A model generated the notes under the pieces. The model was not told the origin of the DNA. It did no database searches and saw only the letters and a list, made by a program, of their open reading frames with translations. A stretch of DNA of 64,000 nucleotides from Sclerurus mexicanus (taxonomy: Eukaryota > Chordata > Aves > Passeriformes > Furnariidae), in NCBI GenBank assembly GCA_013396755.1, contig VWZF01000462.1, forward strand, positions 1 through 64,000, given 5' to 3'. The stretch's first letter is position 1. Each line of letters begins with the position of its first letter. A program made the position numbers and the translations under genes. Below, piece by piece: positions 1 to 12,559 of the stretch.

Positions 1-16
1 GTCTTTTTTGGCAGGA

Positions 17-235
17 TCAGCTTAGAGAGTTAGGGCATAGACGCTGGAGAGAACAACATGGGGCATAGACGCTGATGAGAACAACGTGTTGCTTGTTGTG
101 TAATGGGAGGCGTAAGGAGATAATGGGATCAGAATGACCTGTCGGCAAATTTTCAAGTTTGGACGTGGTGGAGTTTCTAATCATGAAACCAACTCCTGAA
201 AGGTGACTTTCGGTTTTGNTTTGCAAGTGTGGGAG
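17..235 (-). mobile_element. Degraded non-LTR retrotransposon (LINE) endonuclease fragment, RTE-like
   Basis: Read on the minus strand, this stretch encodes a peptide with the pattern GVGFMIRNS, then LENLPTG, SLRLPL and a closing ISVYAP. That order is characteristic of the APE-type endonuclease domain of non-LTR retrotransposons of the RTE type, often annotated as craniofacial development protein 2-like. Further upstream (towards base 640 on + coordinates) the frame is broken by stops, and past the ISVYAP motif the sequence runs off the window edge. There is one N at 219. A short tandem duplication interrupts the reading near its C-terminal side. This is a dead fragment: no reverse transcriptase part is visible. 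The family assignment (RTE, possibly an AviRTE-type element, rather than CR1) is inference from motif style. Confidence 0.6.
33..90. repeat. Imperfect ~28-bp tandem duplication
   Basis: Two adjacent copies share GGCATAGACGCTG, then GAGAACAAC, with small differences between them. They lie inside the LINE endonuclease relic and duplicate the part that codes for its ISVYAP motif. This is a local duplication in decayed repeat DNA. Confidence 0.6.
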
Positions 236-3200
236 AATCCCTAAAGCCTGTGCGATGGATTTTTCAGGTGAGGCTCAGCGTGTGCAGAACTGGTCCCACC
301 CTTTACTCCTAAGGTTCATCTGCCAGGGCCAAGCGAGCTCGGATGGTGACAGCAAAGTCCTCATGATGTAGGTTTGGTTTGAGTATCCTTCTCTTAGATG
401 GATGGCCTTACAGGGCTAAGCGAGCTCCATCTGCCTGTGTTTGAATTTAGAGTTGTCCTTCTCCTAGGATGGTTGCTGGGAGGCTAGTGAGCCCATCCTG
501 CCCGTGGACACACTTTGTCTGACCCTTCAGTTGAGACCTGACTAGCATGGGAGACCCTACTGGAGGCATGTACCACTGCCAGCACAGCTCCCAACCTCAT
601 AAGGGCATGCAAGCTTCTCCCCCACAACAAGGGGGTGTCCATGGAGAAGAATGGATGCTACAGTCAATCAATTATACCCAAAACACAAAGCCAGCCTGTT
701 GCTTGTTGATACTTTCCATACACATCCTTCTTTATGTTATAACTCTGACAGCAGCTGGTTACACCATTTCCTACTAAATGAAAGCATCCAGTGTTGCAGG
801 TATTTTTTTGGAAAGCATCTAAATGTTTTGGTACTTAAGTATCCTCTCCAAAGTATGCTGCCAAATTTCTTCTGTTTAATGGTCTTGTTACTTTCACTAG
901 GTTCTTATCAAATTCCACATTTTTTTCAAATAATGTCCTCCTAACTTGTCCTAACCATCATTCATACCAATACACAAATCTTTGCTCCCCATTAACTGCA
1001 CTGCTCTGATTCTGGCACTTTTGACATTGCAGTTGTCCAGTCATTTCAGAGCTGCTCCTTCTAACAAGCCACAGATTCCCATCTCGTCTTTAAATCCCAT
1101 CTTGATGCTTGTATTTTACCCCTAGCTTCAGAATGAGTTTATGAGTAAAGCAGTTTAGGACCCTCTGCATGAAAGATTATCTAGAGGCCTACTCCTGCTT
1201 TCACTGATGCCTCTAGGATTTTGACACATCGCATACTCTTGTGTGAATCACACCAGGTGAAAAAGGGTTTGGAGAACCATTTATGGCTATGCCTTTTGTC
1301 CTCACCTCCAGCTGTCATCGTAGGTGCCACTTGACTGGTGAACATCCATGAAATGACTTTGATATATCTAGGTTACATCTAGGTCTTCTTATTTCCAAAC
1401 TGGCAGAAAAAAGCCAAACCATCTGACACTTGACTCATCAGCAAATTGTTTACTGGCAAAAGCCTTCCTCCTTCTATTTACTTGGGACAGTTTTAATCAG
1501 TCCTGCTTTGTATTAGAGTCTGCACAGCAGCAGAAAATCCCCAAGATGTTATGTTTGCCTCAGTACATTCTCTAGAGGCTTCCAGGGAAGCAGTTTGACT
1601 GGCAAAGGCAGTCCAAGTGCCACTTGCACTCCAGCCAAGCCATGCTGGCCAGATAGCTGTGTGTGGGGTCAGGCTTTTACTTCCACTGCTTTTGAGAGAC
1701 TAGCATTGTCTGGGAGTACCTGCGTGGAATGCCTCTGTTTACTTCCGAGTCTACCCTGACATGCACAGGAAAGCAACACATGAAATTTTCTCCCTGTTTG
1801 TATTCCTGTGGAGGAATATCCATAATGCAGCACATAGTAGAGACTTACAAGGTGCTGCATTTAAGCGCAGACAGCTGACATATTGCTCTTTGACTGTTCT
1901 GCTTCACAGCATTATCCAAGAGAACAAGCGGGTCTCATTTACCATGGCTTTATCAAGGATTATTGCAGCACTCCTGCATGTGCCAAAGGGGAGTTTGCCT
2001 TTGCACACATTCACAGTTCATTTGGCTGCCTGCATCAATGTAGTTTGGGCTGATTTTTAAGAAAGTTGTTGCTGAAACTCTTCAAGCTTTATGCTGGAGT
2101 TGTTAGTGCACAGGCTGAATAACAGATTCTCAGGTTGTTACATGGGTCATTGGACCCTGGAAGCGTGTAGAAAATCCTCAGATATTCTTAAGGTTTATTC
2201 TTATGGGCTGAATTCAGTCTGCAGTTAATAGTCAGTTGGGTAGAGGACAATACACACAAGAGATGGGCAACAGCTTTCACAGCAGGGTGAGGAGTCCCCA
2301 GTATTCTGGGAGACCAGGATGCAACAACCTTGCTGGCTTCAGTCTATGTACCATAGCATGTTCAAATGTCCTAAATTTCACCAGTGTCCCTGCATTCACT
2401 CAGGGCGTATTTCTGAGGGCTCTAAAAAGTGATAAGAATAAGCCAACAGGAAATACAAAGCACCAGGTTTATGTTGAATTTAGGTTGTCTGTAAACAGCT
2501 GGATGTGACTCAAGTGCTGCTGCAGGACTTTGTCTTGCCTACTGGGTTCTGGTGTCAGGGCTTGGAGCCCAAAATACCATCCCTGACATGATTCACTGGC
2601 CTGAAGTTGTATTTAGTGAGTAATAGTATAAATTTCAGAATCTCACTATGGTTTATTTACTGGTCATATTAGCATGCGAGCTGATTCACATTGCCACAGA
2701 AAAACCTTGCTTGCATATGAATGTTATTATGCTATCCACTGCTTCTGATACCTCACAGATTTTTTTTTCTATTTTCTCCCTCCTAATCTATTTTTTTTAG
2801 GCCAACAACCCTGCTTCAATGCCAGCATCTGCCTTTCTAATAATGTAACTATTTACTGCATCATTGTACTCTACTCTCATTTCATGTTGTCACACTCTCC
2901 ACGACAATATTTGAAAATTGTCAAAACCCTCACTGAGAAATTTCTACCAGAGGGAAAATAAGAAGCACAAATGGTGCAGCCTGGTTATCATGAAAAGGCA
3001 CGGAGACTGTCGTCACACAGTGCCTCTCCAGTGTGACCTCCTTCTGGACTCAGTCTGAGATTCTCAAACTGCCTGTTCTAGAAAAGCAGATGTTGGGTTT
3101 ATTTTGCCAAGTATGCTTTCACTATAAGTGCTCTGAGTCCCTCTGGACAGGTCTGCAATGTGTTTCCATCAACATTCTTTGTGTCCTTCAGTCAACAGAG

Positions 3201-4065
3201 TTCACTACTTCCTCCAGTAACAAATGTCTGTGCAGCAATCAGTGAATTATTATTAAAAGAGGAATTGCTTGTATTGAGTTATGTCTCCAGGACTGAGTGA
3301 GCCTGACTTAGGCTAAGTGGCATTAACTGAAGCAAATATGCTGGATAAAGGAGAAGTAAAAATAACTGAGTATGTTGAATGGAGTGCTTGTTATCAGCCA
3401 TCAAATGTTTCCCTGAGCTCAGTGCCCAAGTAACTACATCTGTGGCTGCTCACAGTTCTTGCCAATGTAGTCCTCAGGAATGAAATGATGCCCTGGGTTT
3501 TCTGTGCCTTGTCAAAGTCCTCTGACTGTGTGGCTTCTGCAGACTGTGTCAGTGTGGGACATGCTACAGTTGTCATGCTCAGGGTAGGGAAGAGAAAGAT
3601 CTTTAAGAGGAAGAGTATGCTTAGGTAATCCAGTGTTTGGGGCAGGATGGGCATTAGAGTTGGTCTCTAGTATGTTCTGCTCTGTTTTCATACTGTTTTT
3701 GAACTGCCATCCCACATGCCCCAGAACTACACCAAAGTTACCTGTGAACCAGGTGGTGACTCCTGAGCTGCTCAGCTGCCCTAGCACAGAGGGATGCACC
3801 TGGCACCTATGCACCTCCTTGCCTCCCCCCCGTGGCAGCACAGTATTTCAATCTCCATGAGCTAACTCCAGCTGCAATGGATGCACTGAGTATTAGCCCA
3901 GCTCATTTACACTGCAGAGGTCAGAAACACTCCTCCTCAGGTGTTACACCAGAGTCCTTAACTGCATAGGTCAGGATTAACAAGCTACTGCAGAAGATGC
4001 TCCCTCAGAAGAATGCAGCTCAAACACTGCCATGCTGGCTGACACTTGCTATTGTCTGCTTTTCT

Positions 4066-4112
4066 GGTTAACTTGTTCATAAAAATGTGCAACCCACTTT
4101 TCATTAGGTAAT
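4066..4112 (+). repeat. 47-bp dispersed repeat, copy 1
   Basis: This stretch matches 6051-6097 in direct orientation at about 40 of 47 positions. The best-conserved blocks are AATGTGCAACCCA and TCATTAGGTAAT. Similarity fades outside these bounds. I do not recognise the family. It may be an old transposon remnant or a duplicated regulatory element. Confidence 0.5.
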
Positions 4113-6050
4113 GTGCTAATAGGACATAGGCCATCTCTTCCACCACTAGTGGAACAAGGAATCTCCAGCTCAAGAGATCCAGAGGTCTGCTTGGTAACCA
4201 ACCAGTTTTGAGACTGACCCAGACAGAATGTTCCTCAGCTGTCCCACAAGCTTCTGAGCAGGACAAGGTCATCTATTTCTGGAACCAGCACAGAAAGGAA
4301 TAAGGGCTATCTGCAGTTAAAAAAAAAATCTATCTGTAGGAGTACACATTTAGAGTCTCTCTTCTCAATAAATAAGCCAAATACGGGTCAGTACTGTAGG
4401 CTTATAAGGCACAGAACTACAGGATGTCTGCATGTCTTGCTCAATCTAATAAATATGATACTGTATCAAGCTTCATTTATTAAAAAGAGTAAAAATAAAA
4501 TATATTTTATTTATTTATTTGTAAAAGTGGTTTGAAAATCCACCTGTGAAGTTACATATTGCCCCATACATGACATGGCTGTATAGAGGATTTTCACTAA
4601 CTGTGGTAAGAAAAATATATACTACTAAAAATAGCACTTACACACAAATCCAGACAGAAATATACATTGAGTTCCTCATAATTGTCAGTCAAATCAATTA
4701 CCAGAATGTCTTCAGAATAAAGCTGGTTTTATTTTCCAAGTTTTATTTGGCTAATTTGATGAGGCTACAAAATATCCCCAAATATTAAGGATGTGAAGTC
4801 AAAAAGCTTTTTTTCAGCTCAGCTGTGCTGAATGACAATTACATTCTGCGCAATCATACAACTTCTTTAATCAAATGAGGTAATATGAAATTGGCTAGAT
4901 TTTCCTCAATACTTTCAACTTCAGTGAAAAATACAATAATTAAACTCTCGGTACAATGACTTTCAAACCTCCGTGCACTCTCAGCCCCCTCTCTTCTTCT
5001 CTTTCTGGATAATAAATCCTTATGAAAGCTGCCACCATGACTGAGACAGGTTGTGAAATTGTTTAATAATGTTGACTCAAGCAGTGACATCATTTGGAGA
5101 CTTCTGGTTTTCTTGCAACATCTTTAAAGACAACTGCAAGCTGCCAGATGTGACAGAGCAGTTACAGCCCCCAACAGCAGGAAGGAAGGTGTTTACTGCA
5201 AGGAGGGCTCTATATCCCCAATGAGGATTGAGGTGAGTTAATTTGAGGGGGAGGAAGCCCCAGCACCATCCTTTTTGTCCCTCCCTGATGGCCTGTCTTA
5301 CAAACCCCTCTTTGAAACACTTCTCTTGGGAGAGGGACAGACAAGTAAATGCCTCATATTTTGGAGGCCAGGTCTGGGTGTCCAAGCAACTTCAGTCAGC
5401 CCAAGCAAAACATTTTAATGTGCCTGGAGAATAAAAACACCCAGTTGGGAAGCAAACCCCACAAAGCCAATTGCTTTCCCAGTTCTGAGAAGATACTGCT
5501 GCATCAGAAAGGCTACTTTCTGAATCCATGTGGAGTCAGTGGTTGGATTCCAGGAACATTTGTTTTACAACTAGGAAGATGCAAACCTATCTTAAGAAGG
5601 AGATAAAGAACAAGCCTGTGAGGTTCCTTCCCCCTGTCATGCTTTTTCATTTGCACATAATGTTTGCCTGACTTTGGTGAAAATTATCAGGGTATATCTC
5701 AACTGGCTGCATTTTGGGAAAAAGATCACCTTTTTTGTTCTTTGTATGGGAGGTGTTAGTCAGAGAAACCTGGCTTTAGTATGACAACCACACTGCATTT
5801 CAAAAGGCAGTTCAATCACCACAAAGTGCTGTAAAATAATAACAAACTTCCAAAATATGTTGTGGCTTTAAAAGTATGTATCTAATAAATCTGAACGTTA
5901 TCTGTTGGAACGGATGTGAAATATCTGTCTCTCAAAAGCTAGGCTGTAATTCTAAGGATGCTATGGAAAGAAGAAAAAAAAATTACTAGCTCTAGTAACA
6001 GATGTGAAATTACATTAGATAAATATAATCATTAGTTTCAGTCTCACCCT

Positions 6051-6097
6051 GGTTAATTTGTTTGTGGAAATGTGCAACCCATTATTCATTAGGTAAT
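6051..6097 (+). repeat. 47-bp dispersed repeat, copy 2
   Basis: This is the partner of 4066-4112, same orientation, 2 kb away. The DNA just downstream (6100-6320) has several CpG dinucleotides in an otherwise CpG-poor tract, which sets it slightly apart from its surroundings. Confidence 0.5.
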
Positions 6098-9000
6098 TTT
6101 TCACACATTGATTAGAAAGCCATGTCGAATCGTGACCCAGCACATTGGGGTTTGCCTATCTCGCAGTGAACTATATCGCTTACAATAGTGGAAATGGGGG
6201 ACAAAATGTTTATCTCAGGCTGATTTTGTGCCAATAAGTAAAGTAAATCAATAGCCAGTGAAGTGTGAACGACATTTCTCTGCTGTATAATATGGTTTTG
6301 GGGGCAATTTGACATGCTACAAGGGGAAACAAGGGTCTTGAACAGAAAGGTAATAAAAGCAAATCATGCTGGTAACTGTTACTGAAGTCCTGTGTTTTTC
6401 TCTACATGGGCAGCTTTAAGATGAGAAAAATAATGCATGTAACACTCTACAAACACTGAGACACTCCCCAGTTTTGTAAACATTGGGGATCAAATCCAGA
6501 TGTGGTTGAGAGAGGCTCAGATCTCTGGGATGGATGCTGACTCTGTGTTTAGCTGGGCTGCTGGGTTGTGCTGGCAGTGCTGTTGTTTCCCCAGTAGCAC
6601 TCTCCTCCACTGGCTTCTTCCTTCTGGTAGCTTCCTTTCTAGAGGGTTAAATTCTGAGACTATGAATAGTTTTTCATCAAATCACAGATGCAGTATTCCC
6701 ACATCCCTGTGAGACCACTGCAGCATGGATGCAGCTTGTTTCAAGTGGCATTTGCTGCTGGTGTAAACCACTGGAACTTCATCAGCTTCAGTGTGTTACA
6801 CCTGTTTGCACCACCAAAGAAGCTGACTCTTCATTACCATTATTCAGCTTTTGTATTTTGGCCTTTGTGAAGTGCAGATAAGTTAAAACAGGGAAGAAGA
6901 GAGAATGGCACATTTGTGGTTTATCAGGTTTACATCTCCGCACAGTTTATTCTTTCTGAAAGACAGTTTGAGCAACATAGGTACATTATCAGTGATTTTA
7001 CACAAGCATCCATTGTGGGGTACCTTGTTTCATTCACACTGCTTCTTGAGTCAGCCAAAAGTTAATAGGAACAAGCCAAGTTTTTTTTTTTGTTTTGTTT
7101 TTTTTTTGTTGGTTGTCATGTCTGTTGTATCACCTGCAATACCTTGCACAGACCATCACAGCATTTGCAGTGGTCTACAATAAAATACAATAATAAACTT
7201 GGTCTGGAGGAAAAGCAGTGTAATACATCCAGCCAGCCCCAGCCAGGAACCCTTCCCAGACCTGTACCCATGGCTCTCGGTAGGTCTCAGCTTCCTCCTA
7301 TGGAGACCCAAGCAGTCATACCTGTCCTGCAAGTGAGGACAGTACAGGGGTTGAAGGCATACATCACCTATTCCAGTTCTGAAGGCTGGTTAATAGAGCT
7401 GAGACTCTACCAGCCATTAAATTGAATTTTGGCCAGTGCAAGCAGCTAGGGAGAAGTTGTTCTTATGTACATGAATAAGGATTTTCTGCTTGCTAGTTCC
7501 TTCCCCATCTCCCCAGCCTCAGCGGTGGAAAGCCTCTTCAGAGCCTGGGACAAGCTGGCAGAAAAACTACTGCAGCAATAAGGTCTGTTTGCCCAGGTGC
7601 TAAGTAGTTTAAGAGAAGGCAAGTCTTTAAGTAGTAGGTTGCAGGAGGGAGAAATGTTGCTATAGAGTAACATTTGTAGTTGAGAAGCAGACAATTCTAT
7701 TTCCCAGAGGGTGCTGGAAGTGATCTACGAGCGGTGTGGCTCCTCTGAGGATGGTTGCATAACCGTCTACCTGTAACAGAGGAGGCGGCACAAAGGAGTT
7801 CATGTCTATCCAGGAACCAAGATCCTTTGATCAAATCACACACTAGGTCTGCTGAAATTAGAAAGGCCTGGCTTCTGATGTATTTTAAAATAAAAATAAA
7901 AAAATGATGTAATTAAAAAAATGTATGCATCTTTGTATCATTCAAAATTGGCTATTAAGGTTGCAATTGGGATTTTCACAGAAAAAAATTAAATTGACTG
8001 AAACAGTTACTACCTGAGTGTCTGAAAAATAATAGAACAGCACCTCTATTAAAGTCATAGGAATCTCTTCTAACACCAAACAGGCAAGAGCAATATGTAT
8101 CTGTCATTTTGTAAGGTGCTTCTGTCCAGTATTTGAAGCCTCACATGTTTTCTTTAAAATACAGATTAAAATAACTTGCATTTTTCCACATAATGCAGAG
8201 TGCATTAAGGCAATTAACATTTAATTAACAGCAGGTTTTCCTCAGCAGGTCAGATTGCTAAGGGCTCACTGTTGTTGCCATAGAAAGTGGAAGGCTGGGC
8301 TGTTTGGTTTCCAGAAAATGAACAGCTGTGTTTGAGCCCTGACAGTCTGAAATCATCCTGGGTAGTCTATAATGTTCTGAGGGACAAGGAAAGGAGGAGG
8401 AGGTGATGGCAGCAGTGGTGGCTGCTGGTGTCACAGTGACCATCTCAGGCTGTTGGAGAATGTCCTCTGCTTTAGAAATCAGTGTGCTGTTGTTAGGGTA
8501 TTTTTTTTAATTGAGCTGACTGTAGAGCTTTAAAACTCCTGTAAGCACTCAGTAAGCTAATTTAACTGTTTTCCTTTGATACACTTTTAAATTGTGCGAG
8601 CAGAGCAGTGCAATTATTTCTCACACTTTTGCTTTTCATCTTTGTTTTTTTGTTGCTTCTCTCCTTTCCAGATTCTTCACTCTTTCTCTCGGTAGCCATC
8701 TAGGGCTCGTTATGAATATTATCCAAGAATACATAGATGCATAAATTTTATTAAGAAGTCACATTGTTGCTCTGAATTGAAAGCTGTTATCCAGATAGTG
8801 CATGTAATACTTATAATGGGATCTTTAAATAGGATGGAAATATTGAAATGAAGATAAGAAGATAGACGTAGTGAATCTGTAATAACACAGACTAATGTCT
8901 CCTGGGTGGGGAAAAAAGATACCTAAACCAAATAATCTCAACGAGAACTTGGAAGTGTGTGGGGGCTCCCAAAGGTGGTGGAGTTGTCTTTTCTCCTCAG

Positions 9001-9400
9001 TAGATATAAGACAAGGTTCTAAACCATAACATCAGTGAAATGCAATAGCAACAACAGCTGTCATTTTCAAAAGTATGATTTAAGAATTCATGGTGGGAAA
9101 AGAGGTTATCCTGGTCTGATCCTAGGCTTTGGTAATTGCAGTCAGAGCTGTTACTACAGTTCAAGAGTGCCTGAGAGAGAAAGATTCAGATTAAAAAACA
9201 TCTACATGGTCATGGTTTTATTCCTCATTCCTTTTTGAGGGAGACCAACTCTTCTTTTGGTAACAGATTTTAACCATCAAAGGTAATCCCTCTGTCCTGG
9301 TGAATTCATTAATCCCCGTACCTGCATATATTTGATTGAGAGACTGAAGAGGAAAACTATAGTGCAGTGACAGAGCTCAGGGAAAATGTGACCCCAGGAA

Positions 9401-9456
9401 TAGTATATACATATATTTATATGTATGTATGTATGATGCATATGGTATATATATAC
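9401..9456. repeat. TA/TATG-rich simple sequence
   Basis: The stretch is a run of TATATA, ATATTTATATG, three TATG units and TATATATATA. It is low-complexity microsatellite-like sequence, probably length-variable. Confidence 0.7.
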
Positions 9457-12214
9457 TTGCAGCAAAGGGTCTGAATCCAGATGACCATTTAAAAATTTGG
9501 TAACTGCTGTGTTAATTCTGTTCCTCAGATTATGGACAGGACAAAAAGACACAAAAAGCATGAGGAAACTAGTCTGCTAATGGCACAGGCATGAGCAGCA
9601 GCTCTGCCTGCTGTGGGTGCCATGTGCAGCCTGTCCCAGCATGGCTCTTCAATGGTGTTAGCTAACATGATGTGAATACTGGCCCAGGAAGCTCAAGGCA
9701 CATGTCTTAGATAAAACCAGATGAGAAAGCCAGAAATGGAAAGAAGGTGGTGCTTTCTGCCTTCCCATGCCAATTACAGGAGCTGCAGTAAGGAACTAAA
9801 CCCAGAGTATGTGGATCCTTTTGGACTGCTCCTCCTTGGGAGGCTCTGGGGAGCAATGCAGTGCTGTGGGCTCTACAGGTGCAGCAGAGAGTCAGGGCTG
9901 GGGCACCACTGCATTCCCAGAAGCTCTCCAGCTTCTCTCTCTCCAACTGGAGTGTTCTTTTCGGTGGAAAATACTTCATAAAAGGAGGACCAAAGTGATT
10001 TAACACTACATTTGTGTTCAGAAAAAGCATGGGTCTTCATAGCTGGGACCCAGGGCAGTGAAGGGTGGTGGTTTTCTCTGAGTGCCAGTGTGATTGCCTG
10101 TAGGATTGCCTGCCATGTGAGGAGTACAGCACAGAGAGTGGGATATGGTGGGTTTATTTAAGTTTGTTACTGAGGGTAACCAAAAGAAAGTGGGAACTTG
10201 TCTACTTGGGGAAATCAATGCATAGTCAGCAGAGGCAGGACTTTCTGGAGCCATAGCTCCCCAGTGCTCAGTTAAGCTATGGACTAGTGCAAGGAAAAGA
10301 GCTTTGGAAGTCTTGCTGTTTGGACAAAACTACCCGCTATGGAAACATACTGACCAAGGAGGAGAAGAATGATGGAGATTTCCTGATAGTTAGATTGCCT
10401 TGTGCCTTCCCTCCTCCCAGGTCAGAGCACTGTGGTGTCCAGAACTCTAGAGCGCCCCCAAAAGGTGCGCTCTGCCTGGGGGTGAGCCACTGCAAGCAGT
10501 GCAAACTGCTCTTGGACAGGTAGCATTGCTGCTGAGCTGGCTGTGTAGGGCCCAGATGTTGTAAATTGGTTGCCGTACCTTGTCTCCCACCTTCCCATTT
10601 TTCTTTTGTTTCACTGTTATTATAAAAAATTGGTAGATGGCTAATATTACAAGTCCAGGGCAAAACTACTCATACGTTTAGTGTAAGGACATTTAAATAT
10701 TTAAAGCAGATGGTTCCCAATGACCTTACATGTCTCCTTTATAAATGTATGTACTGTCTTATAGAACCATCTGCATCCCAATATGCAGCTCATATGTTTC
10801 CAAGTGTTTCCTTGTTAACCAGCAGAAAACTTCATCTTCCATCTGACGTGAGATAAAAGTTCAAGCTCAGTTATAGTTGTGCAAATCAGCCCTCCAGTTG
10901 GGAGCAGCATTTACACCAGGGCAGTGAGGTCTTGGTACCTTACCCTTTGCATTCGAGGTGGAACAGCTAGGCTAGAATTTGGAGCATGCTGGCAAGCTTC
11001 TTCACATGAACTGAGCCTGGGAAATCCAACAGGAGAACAAATAATTTGCAAAAGCATGGCCACTAGCAACGACAGGGCACACGCCTCTCCTGGTGCACCT
11101 GCATTGCCTTGGCAAGGCTATCTGCAAAATGCAAAGCAGTGCAGAGCAATGCATAATTTCCTGTCCCCCTAGATCAGCCTTGCTCCTCGCTCTTTTCTTG
11201 TACAGAAGAGGAGAGCTAAACTAGTAAAAGCAATTTTCCATTCTCCAAGGGACCCAGGGGAAATGAGCTCTGATCTTGTTCTCATCTCACACTCCCTTGA
11301 TTCCCTCAGCTGGCAGCCTTCCTGTGTGAGTCTCCACTGTGCAGAGCTTCTCCATCATTAGAGCAGTATGGGTGCCTCACTCCTTTCCAAGAAAAATCCT
11401 TTAATTTTTAGGACTCGCCCTGTGACTGGCTGTGTGCTACCTGCACCTTTTTTTTGGTAGGAGTTAATCTTAAAGAATTGTTCATAAAACATATATAAAT
11501 GGCAGGTAGATATAAAGTGGCATGCCTCTAATTTAAATTTCGATTAGAAAAAAATACAGAAATGTATTATACGAGGAACTGCTAAGAGTTGTATGGAATA
11601 TTGTGTTTTAAGACCTACTGTAGATCTATGTCGATGCCTGTGAAAGAGAGGATAATTAGTGCCCGTACTCTCAGTCATATCAGACTAAAGGTAATGGGGT
11701 GTAAGAAATGGTTCATTAGGCTCTCTCAAGTACTTTTACTGTGTCCATACTATTTATACCAGCAGAAAAAATTCAATGTCTTTAAAATCAAGTCAAAGCA
11801 TTTGCCTTAGATTCTTCAGTTTAAGGAATAACATTGAGTGATGATCTCTTAAAGTCAAATGGAAAAAAAATGTGCATAGAAAACCCCCTTAAACCAGTTT
11901 TAACAGCATTCTGTGTCACGCCAATGTAGTCTATATGCCTATGCAAATCCTGCCTCCTTCATTTGTGCTCCCTTCTGTATATTTAGCATGCATGGGGGAA
12001 AATTTGTGGACACAGGAGGCAAGTAAGCAAAAGCACAGCATTTATTTTGGAGAAAAACATGCACATGGGACATAATTTGCTTTCTGGTCTGAACAAAAGA
12101 GCAAAATGTGTGGAGAAGAACAATAAATGTGAGTTAAGGAATGGAAAGACTGACTGAAAAAAAGGGTTAAAAGTCAAAAATACTTGTAGCTTGACTACAC
12201 AAGGGGAGGACAGA

Positions 12215-12550
12215 ATGGCATGCTGCAAACATTTGAAGGGTACAGCTATCAAATGAAGGTGGGAAAGTTATTTAGGCTGACAAAAGAGGTATAAGTAGGA
12301 GTAATAGGATGAAGTTAACAAATGAAAAATTTACGTTAAGAATCAGGAAAAGCTTCCTGACATCAAAATATATAATACATCTCTGGAACAATTTTTCTTG
12401 GGAAGCAGAGAAGCTCCATCACATGAGGCCCTATGCATTTAAAACTAAATTGGAAAAGCGTTAGAAAATATAAGGAGAATAAAATATAAGGCACTTTTCT
12501 GTGCACTGGAGGCTGGGCTGGGTAGTCAGGGGTTGCTCTCCTGTCCTCTG
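12215..12550 (+). mobile_element. Old CR1/L3-like LINE 3' fragment
   Basis: On the + strand the sequence reads like the 3' end of an old CR1/L3 element. A stretch GAGGTATAAGTAGGAGTAAT-GGATGAAGTTAA is followed by AATCAGGAAAAGCTTCCTGAC, then a CTCTGGAACA block, GAAGCTCCATCAC and AAACTAAATTGGAAAAGCG. These blocks appear in the order expected of the CR1 3' region but with heavy divergence and no intact terminal repeat. It is an ancient, inactive copy. Boundaries are approximate. Confidence 0.55.
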
Positions 12551-12559
12551 TTTCCATTT

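Larger units (their letters stand above)
240..12210. other. Intergenic, no gene recognised
   Basis: I read both strands for exon-like peptides with splice sites and saw none that I recognise. Open frames here are short, lack family motifs and overlap one another on opposite strands. The tract is AT-rich and unique in appearance, with poly-T runs (about 7081-7110), simple TA-rich sequence (about 9401-9456) and one dispersed 47-bp repeat pair (4066 and 6051). Some AT-rich stretches (for example 8160-8240 and 8700-8800) carry several TAATTA-like or ATTAAT motifs. They could be conserved non-coding elements, but that needs alignment. Confidence 0.6.

Noticed and set aside
7081..7110. Poly-T run as a reversed retrocopy poly-A tail
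   Set aside because: No coding-like or repeat sequence with a target duplication lies beside it.
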